The notes beneath the pieces were generated by a model, which was not told the origin of the DNA, did not search any database, and worked only from the letters and a program-made list of their open reading frames with translations. Shown here in pieces: positions 51,389 through 62,281 of a stretch of DNA of 64,000 nucleotides (positions are counted from its first letter, which is position 1; each line of letters begins with the position of its first letter). Position numbers and translations under genes: made by a program. This DNA is from Muriiphilus sp048268845 (GTDB taxonomy: Bacteria > Pseudomonadota > Alphaproteobacteria > Rhodobacterales > Rhodobacteraceae), in contig JBLWUQ010000004.1 in the NCBI GenBank assembly GCA_048268845.1, positions 1 through 64,000 of the forward strand. The letters run 5' to 3'.

Positions 51389-52927
51389 TCAATGCGAGGT
51401 CTGGGCCATCTCCGCAACAGCGGGGATGGCGGCGTGGTAATGGTCAAGCAGTGCCGTGACCGAGGGACCGATGATGTCGGTCACCAGGCTCGGATAGACG
51501 CCGAGGATCAGGGTCATCGCCACCAGCGGCGCGAAGATCGCCTTTTCGCGGCCCGACAAGTCGGTGATCGCTTTCAGGCTTTCCTTGATCAGGTCGCCCA
51601 GCACGACCCGGCGGTAAAGCCAGAGCGCATAGGCCGCCGACAGGATCATCCCCGAGGTGGCAAAGAGCGCCACCCAGGTGTTGGCCTGATACAGCCCGAC
51701 CAGCGTCAGGAACTCGCCGACAAAGCCCGAGGTGCCGGGCAGACCGACATTGGCCATGGTGAAGAACATGAACACCAGCGCATAGGCCGGCATCCGGTTC
51801 ACGAGGCCGCCGTAAGCCGCGATTTCGCGGGTGTGCATCCGGTCGTAGATCACGCCGACGATGAGAAACAGCGCGGCGGACACGAAGCCGTGGCTCAGCA
51901 TCTGGAAGATCGCGCCATCCACGCCCTGCTGGTTCGCAGCAAAGATGCCGGCGGTGACATAGCCCATATGCGCGACCGAGGAATAGGCGATCAGCTTCTT
52001 CATGTCCTCCTGCACCAGCGCCACCAGCGAGGTGTAGACGATCGCGATCGCCGCCAGCCAGAGCATGAAGGTCGCCATCACATCCGACCCGACCGGGAAC
52101 ATCGGCAAGCTGAAGCGCAGGAAACCATAGCCGCCCATCTTCAACAGGATTGCCGCCAGCACCACCGAGCCCGCCGTCGGCGCCTGCACGTGGGCGTCGG
52201 GCAACCAGGTATGCACCGGCCACATCGGCAGCTTGACCGCGAAGCTCGCGAAGAAGGCCAGGAACAGCAGCGTCTGCGCGCCGCCGACGATCTGGATGCC
52301 GAGCAGGCTGAAGGTCTCCGAGCCGAAGCTGTGGTTCATCAGCGTCGGGATGTCGGTCGTGCCCGCCTCGGCGAACATGAAGATCATCGCGACCAGCATC
52401 AGCACCGAGCCGAGGAAGGTGTAGAGGAAGAACTTGAACGCGGCGTAGATCCGCTCCTTGCCACCCCAGATGCCGATGATCAGGAACATCGGGATCAGCC
52501 CACCCTCGAAGAACAGGTAGAACAGCACGAGGTCCAGCGCGAGGAACACGCCCAGCATCAGGGTCTCGAGCAACAGGAACGCGATCATGTATTCCTTGAC
52601 CCGCGTCTCGACGCCCCAGCAAGCGGCGATCGTGATCGGCATCAGGAAGGTGGTCAGCATCACGAACAGCACGGAAATCCCGTCGACGCCGAGCTTGTAG
52701 TGAAAGCCCATCACCCAGGAATATTCCTCGACCATCTGAAAGCCGGTGTCGGACGGATCGAACCGGAACAGCATGACCAGCGAAATCAGGAACGTGGCAG
52801 AGGTCGCCGCCAGCGCCACCCATCTGGCGTTGCGCCGCGCCGCCGGATCGTCACCGCGCAGGAACAGCGCCAGGATCGCCGCTGCCACCAGAGGCACGAA
52901 GGTGATGATCGAAAGCAGGTTGTCCAT
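51389..52927 (-). CDS. nuoM: NADH-quinone oxidoreductase subunit M
   Basis: 512-aa antiporter-like subunit with about 14 helices. AVKLPMWPVHTWLPDAHVQAP is the characteristic channel motif with its Lys, and GVDGISVLFV precedes it. The ATG at 52927 shares one base with the nuoL stop. The much longer upstream frame (to 53113) lies inside nuoL. Confidence 0.97.
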   Translation of the reverse strand: MDNLLSIITFVPLVAAAILALFLRGDDPAARRNARWVALAATSATFLISLVMLFRFDPSDTGFQMVEEYSWVMGFHYKLGVDGISVLFVMLTTFLMPITIAACWGVETRVKEYMIAFLLLETLMLGVFLALDLVLFYLFFEGGLIPMFLIIGIWGGKERIYAAFKFFLYTFLGSVLMLVAMIFMFAEAGTTDIPTLMNHSFGSETFSLLGIQIVGGAQTLLFLAFFASFAVKLPMWPVHTWLPDAHVQAPTAGSVVLAAILLKMGGYGFLRFSLPMFPVGSDVMATFMLWLAAIAIVYTSLVALVQEDMKKLIAYSSVAHMGYVTAGIFAANQQGVDGAIFQMLSHGFVSAALFLIVGVIYDRMHTREIAAYGGLVNRMPAYALVFMFFTMANVGLPGTSGFVGEFLTLVGLYQANTWVALFATSGMILSAAYALWLYRRVVLGDLIKESLKAITDLSGREKAIFAPLVAMTLILGVYPSLVTDIIGPSVTALLDHYHAAIPAVAEMAQTSH

Positions 52928-55014
52928 CAGTTCGACCCTCCGGTGATGGCCACGATGGTGACAAGCGCGACGATGCCAAGGACCATCGCGAAGGCGTAGG
53001 TGAAGATGTATCCGGACTGCCAGCGCCCGGCGAGTTTGGTGAAGAACGGAATGATGCTCATCGCGATGCCGTTGATCGTGCCGTCGATGATCGTGCCGTC
53101 GCCACGTTTCCACAGGAACCGGCCGAGCGCCTTGGCGGGACGAACGAAGATCGCGTCATAGATCTCGTCGAAATACCACTTGTTCAGCAGGAAGCGGTAG
53201 AGATGCGGCTGCGCCGCGGCCAGCCGCTTGGGCGCCTCGGGGTTCAGGATGTAGAACCAGAACGCCACCGCCAGCCCGATCAGCATCGCGATGAAGGGCG
53301 AGACCTTGACCCAGACCGGCGCATGGTGGGCGTCGTCGATGACGGTATTGCCCGGCGCCATGAAGATCGCGCCGACCGGAGCGGTTCCGGCGTGAAGATC
53401 GGGGGCGGGAGCGGGCTCGGCGGCTTCTGCCGCGGGCTCGGTGGTTTCTGCCGCGGGTGCGGCTTCGCCCTCGACGGCTTCGGCGTGATGCTCGATGCCG
53501 AAGAACGCGTTCACCTTGTCGTGGTCGCCGAAGAACGAGCCATACCAGATCATCCCCGAGAACACCGCGCCAAGCGCCAGCACGCCAAGCGGTATGGTCA
53601 TCACGGCCGGGCTTTCATGCGCGTGCTCATGCGTGTGCTTGTCGCCGCGCGGCTTGCCCCAGAAGGTCATGAACATCAGCCGCCAGCTGTAGAAACTGGT
53701 GAACAGCGCCGCGATGACCAGCAGCCAGAAGCCATAGCCGCCATCGGTGCCGGCCCATGCGCTCTCGATGATCGCGTCCTTGGACAGGAACCCGGCAAAG
53801 CCGATCGCGGTCAGCGGGATGCCGACGCCGGTGATCGCCAGCGTGCCGATCAGCATCGCCCAGAAGGTATAGGGGAATTTCTTCCGCAGCCCGCCGTAAT
53901 TGCGCATGTCCTGTTCGTGGTGCATCCCGTGGATGATCGAACCGGCGCCAAGAAACAGCATCGCCTTGAAGAAGGCATGCGTCAGCAGGTGGAACATCGC
54001 CACCGAATAGACGCCGACACCGGCGGCCACGAACATGTAGCCAAGCTGCGACATGGTCGAATAGGCGATCACCCGCTTGATGTCGTTCTGCACGAGGCCG
54101 ATGGTCGCCGCGACGAATGCCGTGGCCGAACCGATCAACACGATGAAACCCAGCGTCCAGGGCGCGTATTCCATCAGCGGCGACATCCGGCTCACCAGGA
54201 AGACGCCCGCCGTCACCATCGTCGCGGCGTGGATCAGCGCCGACACCGGGGTCGGGCCTTCCATCGCGTCGGGCAACCAGGTGTGCAGGAACAATTGCGC
54301 CGACTTGCCCATCGCGCCGACGAACAGCAGGAACGCCAGAAGGTTGGCGGCGTTCCAGTCGCGCCAGAGGAAATGCAGATCGGTCTCGGCCAGCGCCGGG
54401 GCGGCGGCGAAGATGTCGTCAAGCTGGATCGAGTCCGTCAGGTAGAACAGCCCGAAGATCCCCAGCGCAAAGCCGAAATCGCCGACCCGGTTGACCACGA
54501 AGGCCTTGATCGCGGCGGCGTTGGCCGAGGGTTTCTTGTAGTAGAACCCGATCAGCAGATACGAGGCGAGGCCGACGCCCTCCCAGCCGAAGAACATCTG
54601 GATCAGGTTGTCCGCCGTCACCAGCGCCAGCATCGCGAAGGTAAAGAGGCTGAGATAGGCGAAGAAACGCGGGCGATAGCTTTCGCCCTCGAACTGCGGA
54701 TCATCCGCCATGTAGCCGATGGAATAGAGGTGCACGAGGCTCGATACCGTCGTCACCACGACCAGCATGATCGCGGTCATCCGGTCCAGACGGATCGCCC
54801 AGTCGGCGGAGAAACTGCCGCTTTCGATCCAGCGCATGATCTGGATGTGCTGCGTGCCCTCGGGCAGCGTCAGGAACACGATCCAGCTCAGGAACGCCGC
54901 CAGGAACAGCAGGCCCGTGGTCAGGTATTGCGCGCCCTTGTCGCCGATCACCCGGTGGCCGAAGCCCGCGATGATCGCGCCCAGAAGCGGGGCAAAGAGA
55001 ATGATGCTCGTCAT
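52927..55014 (-). CDS. nuoL: NADH-quinone oxidoreductase subunit L
   Basis: 695-aa membrane subunit at the distal end of complex I, about 16 helices including the long lateral helix at the C terminus. GKSAQLFLHTWLPDAMEGPTP marks the channel. A Pro/Ala/Glu-rich linker with TAEAAEP-like repeats (about residues 513-545) separates the core from the last helices; such acidic linkers vary between related bacteria. Confidence 0.97.
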   Translation of the reverse strand: MTSIILFAPLLGAIIAGFGHRVIGDKGAQYLTTGLLFLAAFLSWIVFLTLPEGTQHIQIMRWIESGSFSADWAIRLDRMTAIMLVVVTTVSSLVHLYSIGYMADDPQFEGESYRPRFFAYLSLFTFAMLALVTADNLIQMFFGWEGVGLASYLLIGFYYKKPSANAAAIKAFVVNRVGDFGFALGIFGLFYLTDSIQLDDIFAAAPALAETDLHFLWRDWNAANLLAFLLFVGAMGKSAQLFLHTWLPDAMEGPTPVSALIHAATMVTAGVFLVSRMSPLMEYAPWTLGFIVLIGSATAFVAATIGLVQNDIKRVIAYSTMSQLGYMFVAAGVGVYSVAMFHLLTHAFFKAMLFLGAGSIIHGMHHEQDMRNYGGLRKKFPYTFWAMLIGTLAITGVGIPLTAIGFAGFLSKDAIIESAWAGTDGGYGFWLLVIAALFTSFYSWRLMFMTFWGKPRGDKHTHEHAHESPAVMTIPLGVLALGAVFSGMIWYGSFFGDHDKVNAFFGIEHHAEAVEGEAAPAAETTEPAAEAAEPAPAPDLHAGTAPVGAIFMAPGNTVIDDAHHAPVWVKVSPFIAMLIGLAVAFWFYILNPEAPKRLAAAQPHLYRFLLNKWYFDEIYDAIFVRPAKALGRFLWKRGDGTIIDGTINGIAMSIIPFFTKLAGRWQSGYIFTYAFAMVLGIVALVTIVAITGGSN

Positions 55015-55019
55015 CTGGG

Positions 55020-55325
55020 TCAGCCTTTCATCACGTTGACGTCTTCCACCGCGATCGTGCCGCGGTTGCGGAAGAAGCTCACCAGGATCGCGAGGCCGAT
55101 CGCCGCCTCGGCGGCGGCGACCGTCAGCACGAACATCGTGAAGACCTGCCCGACCAGATCGCCGAGATAGGAGGAAAAGGCCACCAGGTTGATGTTGACC
55201 GCGAGCAGCATCAACTCGATCGACATCAAGAGGATGATGACGTTCTTGCGGTTCAGGAAAAGCCCGAAGATGCCGATGACGAACAACGCCGCGGCAACCG
55301 CCAGGTAATGTTCAAGTCCAACCAT
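55020..55325 (-). CDS. nuoK: NADH-quinone oxidoreductase subunit K
   Basis: 101-aa subunit with three helices and membrane-embedded Glu residues (MSIELMLLAVN; AAAEAAIG). Normal length. It lies 78 nt after nuoJ, the largest gap between core genes in this half of the operon. Confidence 0.97.
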   Translation of the reverse strand: MVGLEHYLAVAAALFVIGIFGLFLNRKNVIILLMSIELMLLAVNINLVAFSSYLGDLVGQVFTMFVLTVAAAEAAIGLAILVSFFRNRGTIAVEDVNVMKG

Positions 55326-55403
55326 TGTGTCCCTCTGGGCCCTGGGCCCGTTTCCTTGTCGTCCCGGCCCGGCAAACCCGGACCTCTTGTCTTCACGCCT
55401 GCG

Positions 55404-56018
55404 TCAGAGCCCCTGCCCAGGCTTCACGTCGATCATCTCGAGCGCCTTGGCCGGGTCGCGATACATCTGCGCCAGCACGTTCTGGCGCTTGATGTCCTTG
55501 CGATGCCGCATCGTCAGCAGGATCGCCCCGATCATCGCCACCAAGAGGATCAGCCCGGCAAGCTGGAACAGGATCAGGTAATCGTCATAGATCACCATCC
55601 CCAGCGCCGCGGTGTTGTGCACCTCGTCGATCGGCGGGGTCAGCGAGGCGCGCGCCGCCTCGGCCCCGTCGGAAAACTGCCAGGTGCTGAAGATCATGCC
55701 GAACTCGATCAGGAGGATCACACCGATCAGCATCGCGATCGGGATCTGCTTGGCCATGCCGGCGCGCAGCGCGGCGAAATCGACGTCGAGCATCATCACC
55801 ACGAACAGGAACAGCACCGCCACCGCGCCGACATAGACGATCATCATCAGCATCGCGAGGAACTCGGCGCCGAGCAGCACGAACAGCCCCGAGGCACCGA
55901 CGAAGGCGGTGATCAGCCACAGCACCGAATGCACCGGGTTGCGGCTGAGGACCGTGAAGGCCCCGCCCGCGACCGTGGTCAGCGCGAACACGTAGAAGGC
56001 GAAATCGGCAACGCTCAT
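55404..56018 (-). CDS. nuoJ: NADH-quinone oxidoreductase subunit J
   Basis: 204-aa five-helix subunit. YVGAVAVLFLFVVMMLDVD is the conserved third-helix region. Its ATG overlaps the stop of the carboxymuconolactone-decarboxylase-like gene as ATGA, not that of nuoI as in most operons. Confidence 0.96.
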   Translation of the reverse strand: MSVADFAFYVFALTTVAGGAFTVLSRNPVHSVLWLITAFVGASGLFVLLGAEFLAMLMMIVYVGAVAVLFLFVVMMLDVDFAALRAGMAKQIPIAMLIGVILLIEFGMIFSTWQFSDGAEAARASLTPPIDEVHNTAALGMVIYDDYLILFQLAGLILLVAMIGAILLTMRHRKDIKRQNVLAQMYRDPAKALEMIDVKPGQGL

Positions 56019-56428
56019 GCGGTCCCCTCCTCATTGTCTTTCTCGGCAAAGACGCCCTGGGCAAGCTCCAGCGCGCGGTTCATCGCGGGAAGGCCGCCCA
56101 GCATCGACATCTGATAGATCACCTCGGCGATCTCCTTCTGGCTCGCCCCGGCCTCGACCAGATGGCGCACCGTCAGCTTGATCTGCGGCTCGGCCACAGA
56201 GCCTTGCGCCACCAGCCCGGCCAGCGTGATCATCAGCCGGGTCTTGGCGTCCAGCCCGTCCTTGTTGAAGGCATTGCCGAACATCGCCTCCATCCAGTCG
56301 CGCGGCATGGTCGGGAACATCGCGTCCATGCCCTGCGGCTTGAAGGTCTCGAGCGCGGGGTTGAAGGCACGCAGCATCGCCGCCGCCTGCTCCATCATCG
56401 CGCTGTATGTCTTGGCGAAATCGGTCAT
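56015..56428 (-). CDS. Carboxymuconolactone-decarboxylase-like protein embedded in nuo
   Basis: 137-aa soluble alpha-helical protein. The core TRLMITLAGLVAQGS...IKLTVRHLVEAGASQKEIAEVI matches the CMD/AhpD superfamily. There are no cysteines at all, so the AhpD CxxC redox site is absent and peroxidase activity is unlikely. It overlaps both neighbours by ATGA (nuoI before, nuoJ after), so it is made together with complex I membrane subunits. Function unknown; assembly or a redox-sensing helper role would be speculation. Confidence 0.85.
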   Translation of the reverse strand: MTDFAKTYSAMMEQAAAMLRAFNPALETFKPQGMDAMFPTMPRDWMEAMFGNAFNKDGLDAKTRLMITLAGLVAQGSVAEPQIKLTVRHLVEAGASQKEIAEVIYQMSMLGGLPAMNRALELAQGVFAEKDNEEGTA

Positions 56429-56916
56429 CTGTAGGGCGCATCCAGTTCGAGGTTGCGGGCGATTTCGGCCTCCCAGCGGTCGCCGTTCGCAAGCAGCTTG
56501 TCCTTGTCGTAGAACAGCTCCTCACGGGTCTCGGTGGCGAACTCGAAGTTCGGTCCCTCGACGATGGCATCCACCGGGCAGGCCTCTTCGCAGAAGCCGC
56601 AATAGATGCACTTGGTCATGTCGATGTCATAGCGCGTGGTGCGCCGCGACCCGTCCTCGCGGGGTTCCGCGTCGATGGTGATCGCCTGCGCCGGGCAGAT
56701 CGCCTCGCACAGCTTGCAGGCGATGCAGCGTTCCTCGCCGTTGGGATAGCGGCGCAGCGCGTGTTCGCCGCGAAAACGCGGGCTCAGCGGGCCTTTCTCG
56801 TGCGGGTAGTTCAGCGTCGCCTTGGGCTTGAAGAAATACCGCAGCCCGATCCCCATCCCCTTGATGTAGTCGACCAGCAGGAAATATTTGACAGCACGGG
56901 TGTAGTCGATTGCCAT
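56425..56916 (-). CDS. nuoI: NADH-quinone oxidoreductase subunit I
   Basis: 163-aa peripheral subunit carrying two [4Fe-4S] clusters N6a and N6b: CIACKLCEAICPAQAI and CIYCGFCEEACPVDAI. Typical alphaproteobacterial length. Follows nuoH by 3 nt. Confidence 0.98.
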   Translation of the reverse strand: MAIDYTRAVKYFLLVDYIKGMGIGLRYFFKPKATLNYPHEKGPLSPRFRGEHALRRYPNGEERCIACKLCEAICPAQAITIDAEPREDGSRRTTRYDIDMTKCIYCGFCEEACPVDAIVEGPNFEFATETREELFYDKDKLLANGDRWEAEIARNLELDAPYR

Positions 56917-56919
56917 GGG

Positions 56920-57957
56920 TTAACCTCCTACGGTCCAGCGGGCATAGGTGCCCCAGAACGCGCCGTATTGTGCGAAGAACGCCACCAGCACGACCCAGCC
57001 CAGGCTGAGCGGCAGGAACACTTTCCAGCCGATCCGCATCAACTGGTCGTAGCGGTAGCGCGGGGTGATCGCCTTCACCAACGAGAAGATGAAGAAGAAG
57101 AACACGATCTTGGCGAACAGCCAAAGGATGCCGTCGGGCAGGCCCGGAATGGGCGACAGCCAGCCGCCGAAGAACAGCGTCGCGGTGAGCGTGCACATCA
57201 GCACGATCGCGACGTATTCGCCGATCATGTAGAGCAGGAACGCGGTCGAGCTGTATTCGACCTGATAGCCGGCCACCAGTTCGGACTCCGCCTCGGGCAG
57301 GTCGAACGGCGGGCGGTTGGTTTCGGCCATGGCCGAGATCAGGAACAAGAACACCATCGGGAAATGCGGGATGAAATACCAGCTCAGCATCCCCGCGCCC
57401 TCTTGCGCCATGACGATGTCGCCAAAGCTCAGCGACCCGGTCGAGATGATCACGCCGATGATGATCAGCCCGATCGACACCTCGTAGGAGATCATCTGCG
57501 CCGCCGACCGCAACGCCCCCAGGAACGCGTATTTCGAGTTCGAGGCCCAGCCGCCCATGATGATGCCGTAGATCTCGAGCGAGGACACCGCGAAGACGAA
57601 CAGGACCGCGACGTTGATGTCGGCCAGAACCCAGCCATCGTTGAACGGAATGACCGCCCAGGCGACCAGCGCCAGGGTCAGGCTCAGGACCGGGGCGAGG
57701 AAGAAGACGAACTTGTCCGCCCCCGCCGGCACCACGATTTCCTTCAGCACGTATTTGATGAAGTCCGCAAAGCTCTGAAGCAGGCCGAAGGGGCCGACCA
57801 CGTTGGGTCCCTTGCGCAACTGCACCGCTGCCCAGACCTTGCGGTCGAACCAGAGCAGGAACGCCAGCGCCACCAGCAGCGGCACGACGATCAGAAGCAC
57901 CTGCCCGAGGATCAACAGCGCGATCCCCAAATTCGTTGTCGTAAAGAACTCAATCAT
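56920..57957 (-). CDS. nuoH: NADH-quinone oxidoreductase subunit H
   Basis: 345-aa eight-helix subunit forming the quinone chamber. RKGPNVVGPFGLLQSFADF and ETNRPPFDLPEAESELVAG with its acidic residues are diagnostic. Confidence 0.98.
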   Translation of the reverse strand: MIEFFTTTNLGIALLILGQVLLIVVPLLVALAFLLWFDRKVWAAVQLRKGPNVVGPFGLLQSFADFIKYVLKEIVVPAGADKFVFFLAPVLSLTLALVAWAVIPFNDGWVLADINVAVLFVFAVSSLEIYGIIMGGWASNSKYAFLGALRSAAQMISYEVSIGLIIIGVIISTGSLSFGDIVMAQEGAGMLSWYFIPHFPMVFLFLISAMAETNRPPFDLPEAESELVAGYQVEYSSTAFLLYMIGEYVAIVLMCTLTATLFFGGWLSPIPGLPDGILWLFAKIVFFFFIFSLVKAITPRYRYDQLMRIGWKVFLPLSLGWVVLVAFFAQYGAFWGTYARWTVGG

Positions 57958-57968
57958 CTGGTCATGCC

Positions 57969-58391
57969 TCAGATCGTCGGGATTCCGTTTTCCTTGCAGG
58001 CCGCGACGGTGACTTCCGCGTCAATCGTCCTCAGCCCATCCGGCAGCGCGTCGGAGATGACGAATACCGCGTCGCCTTCCCATATGCCGCCCCTCATGTC
58101 CACATTGGTCCGCACATGGCGGGCAAATCCATAGCCGCGGATCAGCGCATATTGCGCCGCGGCACATTCGCCGTAGTCCGCCACGTCCGCATTGTCGCGC
58201 GCACCCTTCATCTTCACCCGGAACGACACCAGGTCGCCATCAAGCAGCGCCGTCTCGATCCCGAGGTATTCGGGATTGAACGGCAGCGCCGCCCGCGCCG
58301 GATCGGCCACAGGCTCGCAGGCCGCCAGCCCGAGAAAGGCGACGGCGCCGAACGAGGCGCGCGGCAGGATATGGCGGGTGCGTGGGGTCAT
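57969..58391 (-). CDS. Putative lipoprotein encoded within the nuo operon
   Basis: 140-aa exported protein. The signal sequence ends in a lipobox (GLAAC, Cys near residue 25), predicting a membrane-anchored lipoprotein. The mature part has two further Cys pairs' worth of residues (GECAA and AACKEN) that could form a disulfide, and the sequence FRVKMKGARDNADVADYGECAA. It is probably cotranscribed: the ATG at 58391 overlaps the nuoG stop as ATGA and nuoH follows 11 nt later. I do not recognise a named family. Confidence 0.75.
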   Translation of the reverse strand: MTPRTRHILPRASFGAVAFLGLAACEPVADPARAALPFNPEYLGIETALLDGDLVSFRVKMKGARDNADVADYGECAAAQYALIRGYGFARHVRTNVDMRGGIWEGDAVFVISDALPDGLRTIDAEVTVAACKENGIPTI

Positions 58392-60409
58392 TCGGCGGCC
58401 ATGTCTCCGGCCTTCTGGGCCTTTGCCAGCGCCGAACACTCGGCCATCACGGTCGAGGCACGCGCGATCGGGTTGGTCAGGTAGAAATCCTTGATCGGGT
58501 TGCGGAAGGTGGCAGTTCCCGGCTTCTTCGAAGGCAACGGCTGCCAGTCGTTCTCTGGCACCTGATCGACGTCCGCCAGATGCGGCACCGCCGCGACCAT
58601 GGCGCGGCGCAGGCCCGCCAGCGTGTCCCAGGGCAGCGTCGCGCCAAGCTCGGCCGACAGGGCTCGCAGGATCGCCCAGTTCTCCTTGGCCTCGCCCGGC
58701 GGGAAGGAGGCGCGCAGCGCCAGTTGCGGGCGGCCCTCGGTGTTGACGAACAGCCCCGATTCCTCGGTATAGGCCGCACCCGGCAGGATGATGTCGGCGC
58801 GGTGCGCGCCACGATCGCCGTGCGAGCCCATGTAGATGACGGTCGGCCCGGCATCGACGTCGATCTCGTCGGCACCCATGTTGAAGATCACGTCGGCATC
58901 CTCGGTCACGGCTTTCACCCCGCCCTCGCAGGTCGCACCCACGTCCATCGCGCCGACACGGGCAGCGGCGGTGTGCAGCACCATTAACTTCGATTGCGTC
59001 GCCTCGGCCAGTTGCATCGCGGCAGCCAGAACCGCCTCGCCATCGGCCTCGTTGATCGCGCCTTGCCCGACCACGACCACCGAAGGCACCTCGAGCACCT
59101 TGGCGAACTTGTGCTCCAGTAGCCCCATCAGCGCGGCGCGGTCGCCGCCCATATAGGCGTAGTCATAGGTCAGATCGACCTGTTCGCCGACCAGCCCGAT
59201 CTCGGCGCCACGCAACCACGCCTTGCGGATGCGCGCGTTCAGCACCGGCGCCTCGTCGCGCGGGTTGGTGCCGATCAACTGGATCATCTTCGCGTTTTCA
59301 AGGTCTTCGATACGCGCGGTGCCGACATAGCCCGAGCGGTTGCCAGCCGGCAGTTTCGCCCCGTCGGTGCGGCATTCGACGTTGCCGCCCAGCCCTTCGA
59401 CGATCTGTTTCAGCGAAAACGCGGCCTCGGTCGGGGCAAGATCACCGACCAGACCGGCCAGTTTCTTCGCCCCCTTCATCGCGGCGGCAGTGGCGGCCAG
59501 CGCCTCGGGCCAGTCGACCGGAGTGAGCTTGCCATCCTTGCGCAGATAGGGCTTGTCGAGCCGCTGGCGGCGCAGCCCGTCCCAGATGAAGCGTGTCTTG
59601 TCGGAAATCCATTCCTCGTTCACGCCGTCATGGTTGCGCGGCAGGATGCGCATCACTTCGCGGCCCTTCACGTCGACCCGGATGCTCGACCCCAGCGCGT
59701 CCATCACGTCGATGGTCTCGGTCTTGGTCAGTTCCCAGGGCCGGGCGTTGAAGGCATAGGGTTTTGACGTCAGCGCGCCCACCGGGCAGAGGTCGATGAC
59801 GTTGCCCTGCATGTTCGACTGCAACATCTCGCCCAGATAGGTGACGACGTCGGAATCCTCGCCGCGTCCGAGAATGCCCAGTTCCGGCACCCCCGCGACC
59901 TCGGTGATGAAGCGCACGCAGCGGGTGCAGGAGATGCAGCGCGTCATGGTGGTGGCGACCAGCGGGCCGAAATCGTCGTCCATCCGGGCGCGCTTGGGTT
60001 CGCGGAACCGCGAGAAATCGACGCCATAGGCGATCGCCTGATCCTGCAGGTCACATTCGCCGCCCTGATCGCAGATCGGGCAGTCAAGCGGGTGGTTGAT
60101 GAGCAGGAACTCCATCACCCCCTCGCGCGCCTTGCGAACCATCGGCGTGTTGGTGCGCACCACCGGCGCCTCGCCTTCCGGGCCGGGGCGCAGGTCCCTG
60201 ACCTGCATCGCGCAGGAGGCGGTCGGCTTGGGCGGGCCGCCCACGACCTCGACCAGACACATGCGGCAGTTGCCGGCAATCGACAGGCGTTCGTGATAGC
60301 AGAACCGCGGCACCTCGATGCCGGCGATGTCACAGGCCTGAAGGATGGTCAACGCGCCATCCACCTCAAGCTCCACGCCGTCGATCACGAGTTTTTTCAG
60401 GTCGCTCAT
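58388..60409 (-). CDS. nuoG: NADH-quinone oxidoreductase subunit G
   Basis: 673-aa peripheral subunit, the same size as Paracoccus Nqo3 and shorter than E. coli NuoG. The N-terminal [2Fe-2S] region has CYHERLSIAGNCRMC, then CPICDQGGECDLQDQ and RCISCTRC for the [4Fe-4S] clusters. A molybdopterin-oxidoreductase-like domain follows without cofactor-binding requirement. The ATG at 60409 gives the conserved start; a longer frame reads upstream DNA. Confidence 0.97.
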   Translation of the reverse strand: MSDLKKLVIDGVELEVDGALTILQACDIAGIEVPRFCYHERLSIAGNCRMCLVEVVGGPPKPTASCAMQVRDLRPGPEGEAPVVRTNTPMVRKAREGVMEFLLINHPLDCPICDQGGECDLQDQAIAYGVDFSRFREPKRARMDDDFGPLVATTMTRCISCTRCVRFITEVAGVPELGILGRGEDSDVVTYLGEMLQSNMQGNVIDLCPVGALTSKPYAFNARPWELTKTETIDVMDALGSSIRVDVKGREVMRILPRNHDGVNEEWISDKTRFIWDGLRRQRLDKPYLRKDGKLTPVDWPEALAATAAAMKGAKKLAGLVGDLAPTEAAFSLKQIVEGLGGNVECRTDGAKLPAGNRSGYVGTARIEDLENAKMIQLIGTNPRDEAPVLNARIRKAWLRGAEIGLVGEQVDLTYDYAYMGGDRAALMGLLEHKFAKVLEVPSVVVVGQGAINEADGEAVLAAAMQLAEATQSKLMVLHTAAARVGAMDVGATCEGGVKAVTEDADVIFNMGADEIDVDAGPTVIYMGSHGDRGAHRADIILPGAAYTEESGLFVNTEGRPQLALRASFPPGEAKENWAILRALSAELGATLPWDTLAGLRRAMVAAVPHLADVDQVPENDWQPLPSKKPGTATFRNPIKDFYLTNPIARASTVMAECSALAKAQKAGDMAAE

Positions 60410-60499
60410 ATCAAACCTTCTCGACTTTTGCGCCACTCCGGGCGCTATCCGCATCGTTGCGGCCGTTGCCAAAAATTGGCGTGTTCCACCGGCGGCACA

Positions 60500-60979
60500 T
60501 CATTGGACCAGTTCCATATCGATGTCCGGGCATTGCGCATCGACCCGGTACAGGCCGGGCTGCACGGTTTCGATCGGCGCATCGGCCAGCGCATCGCCAT
60601 CGACCGACGGGCACACCGCAACAATGGCGTCGCGCGCGAATATCAGCGTGTCGGCGGGGGCAATGCCGGGCGCCGAGATGAATTCGACCTCGAACACGCC
60701 CTTGAAGCCTTCCCAGTGCAGCAGCATTTCTTCGCCCCTGTCGTCGATGTGTCGCTCTTCGCCACCGGTCGTGATCCTCGGGAAATACGACACCTTGGCG
60801 CGTGCACCGCTTTCGGTGTCGCGGACCTTTTCCGTCAGGTTCGCAACCCACCCGTCATCGCCAAGGCTGCCCGCAATCGACGCGCCGGCCAAGAGCGCAG
60901 ACAGCACGCAGCCACCCGCCAGCGCCGCGAAGACCCGCCCGCCCGACATAAGCTGACCTGTGGTGGTTGCCCGCATCAT
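60500..60979 (-). CDS. Exported protein of unknown function between nuoF and nuoG
   Basis: 159-aa protein with an N-terminal hydrophobic signal region (about residues 17-37, AALAGGCVLSALLAGASIAG). The mature part has many beta-type segments and two Cys (IVAVCP and DAQCPD) that could pair in the periplasm. I do not recognise a family. The start is uncertain: ATG at 60979 sits 6 nt after the nuoF stop; an ATG at 60949 gives a more typical signal peptide. A 90-bp gap separates it from nuoG. Confidence 0.65.
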   Translation of the reverse strand: MMRATTTGQLMSGGRVFAALAGGCVLSALLAGASIAGSLGDDGWVANLTEKVRDTESGARAKVSYFPRITTGGEERHIDDRGEEMLLHWEGFKGVFEVEFISAPGIAPADTLIFARDAIVAVCPSVDGDALADAPIETVQPGLYRVDAQCPDIDMELVQ

Positions 60980-60985
60980 CCGTTC

Positions 60986-62275
<1,290 letters not shown>

Positions 62276-62281
62276 CCGCGT

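Noticed and set aside
51392..55170. Long plus-strand frames opposite nuoM and nuoL
   Set aside because: Antisense shadows rich in His, Gln and Arg without family signatures.
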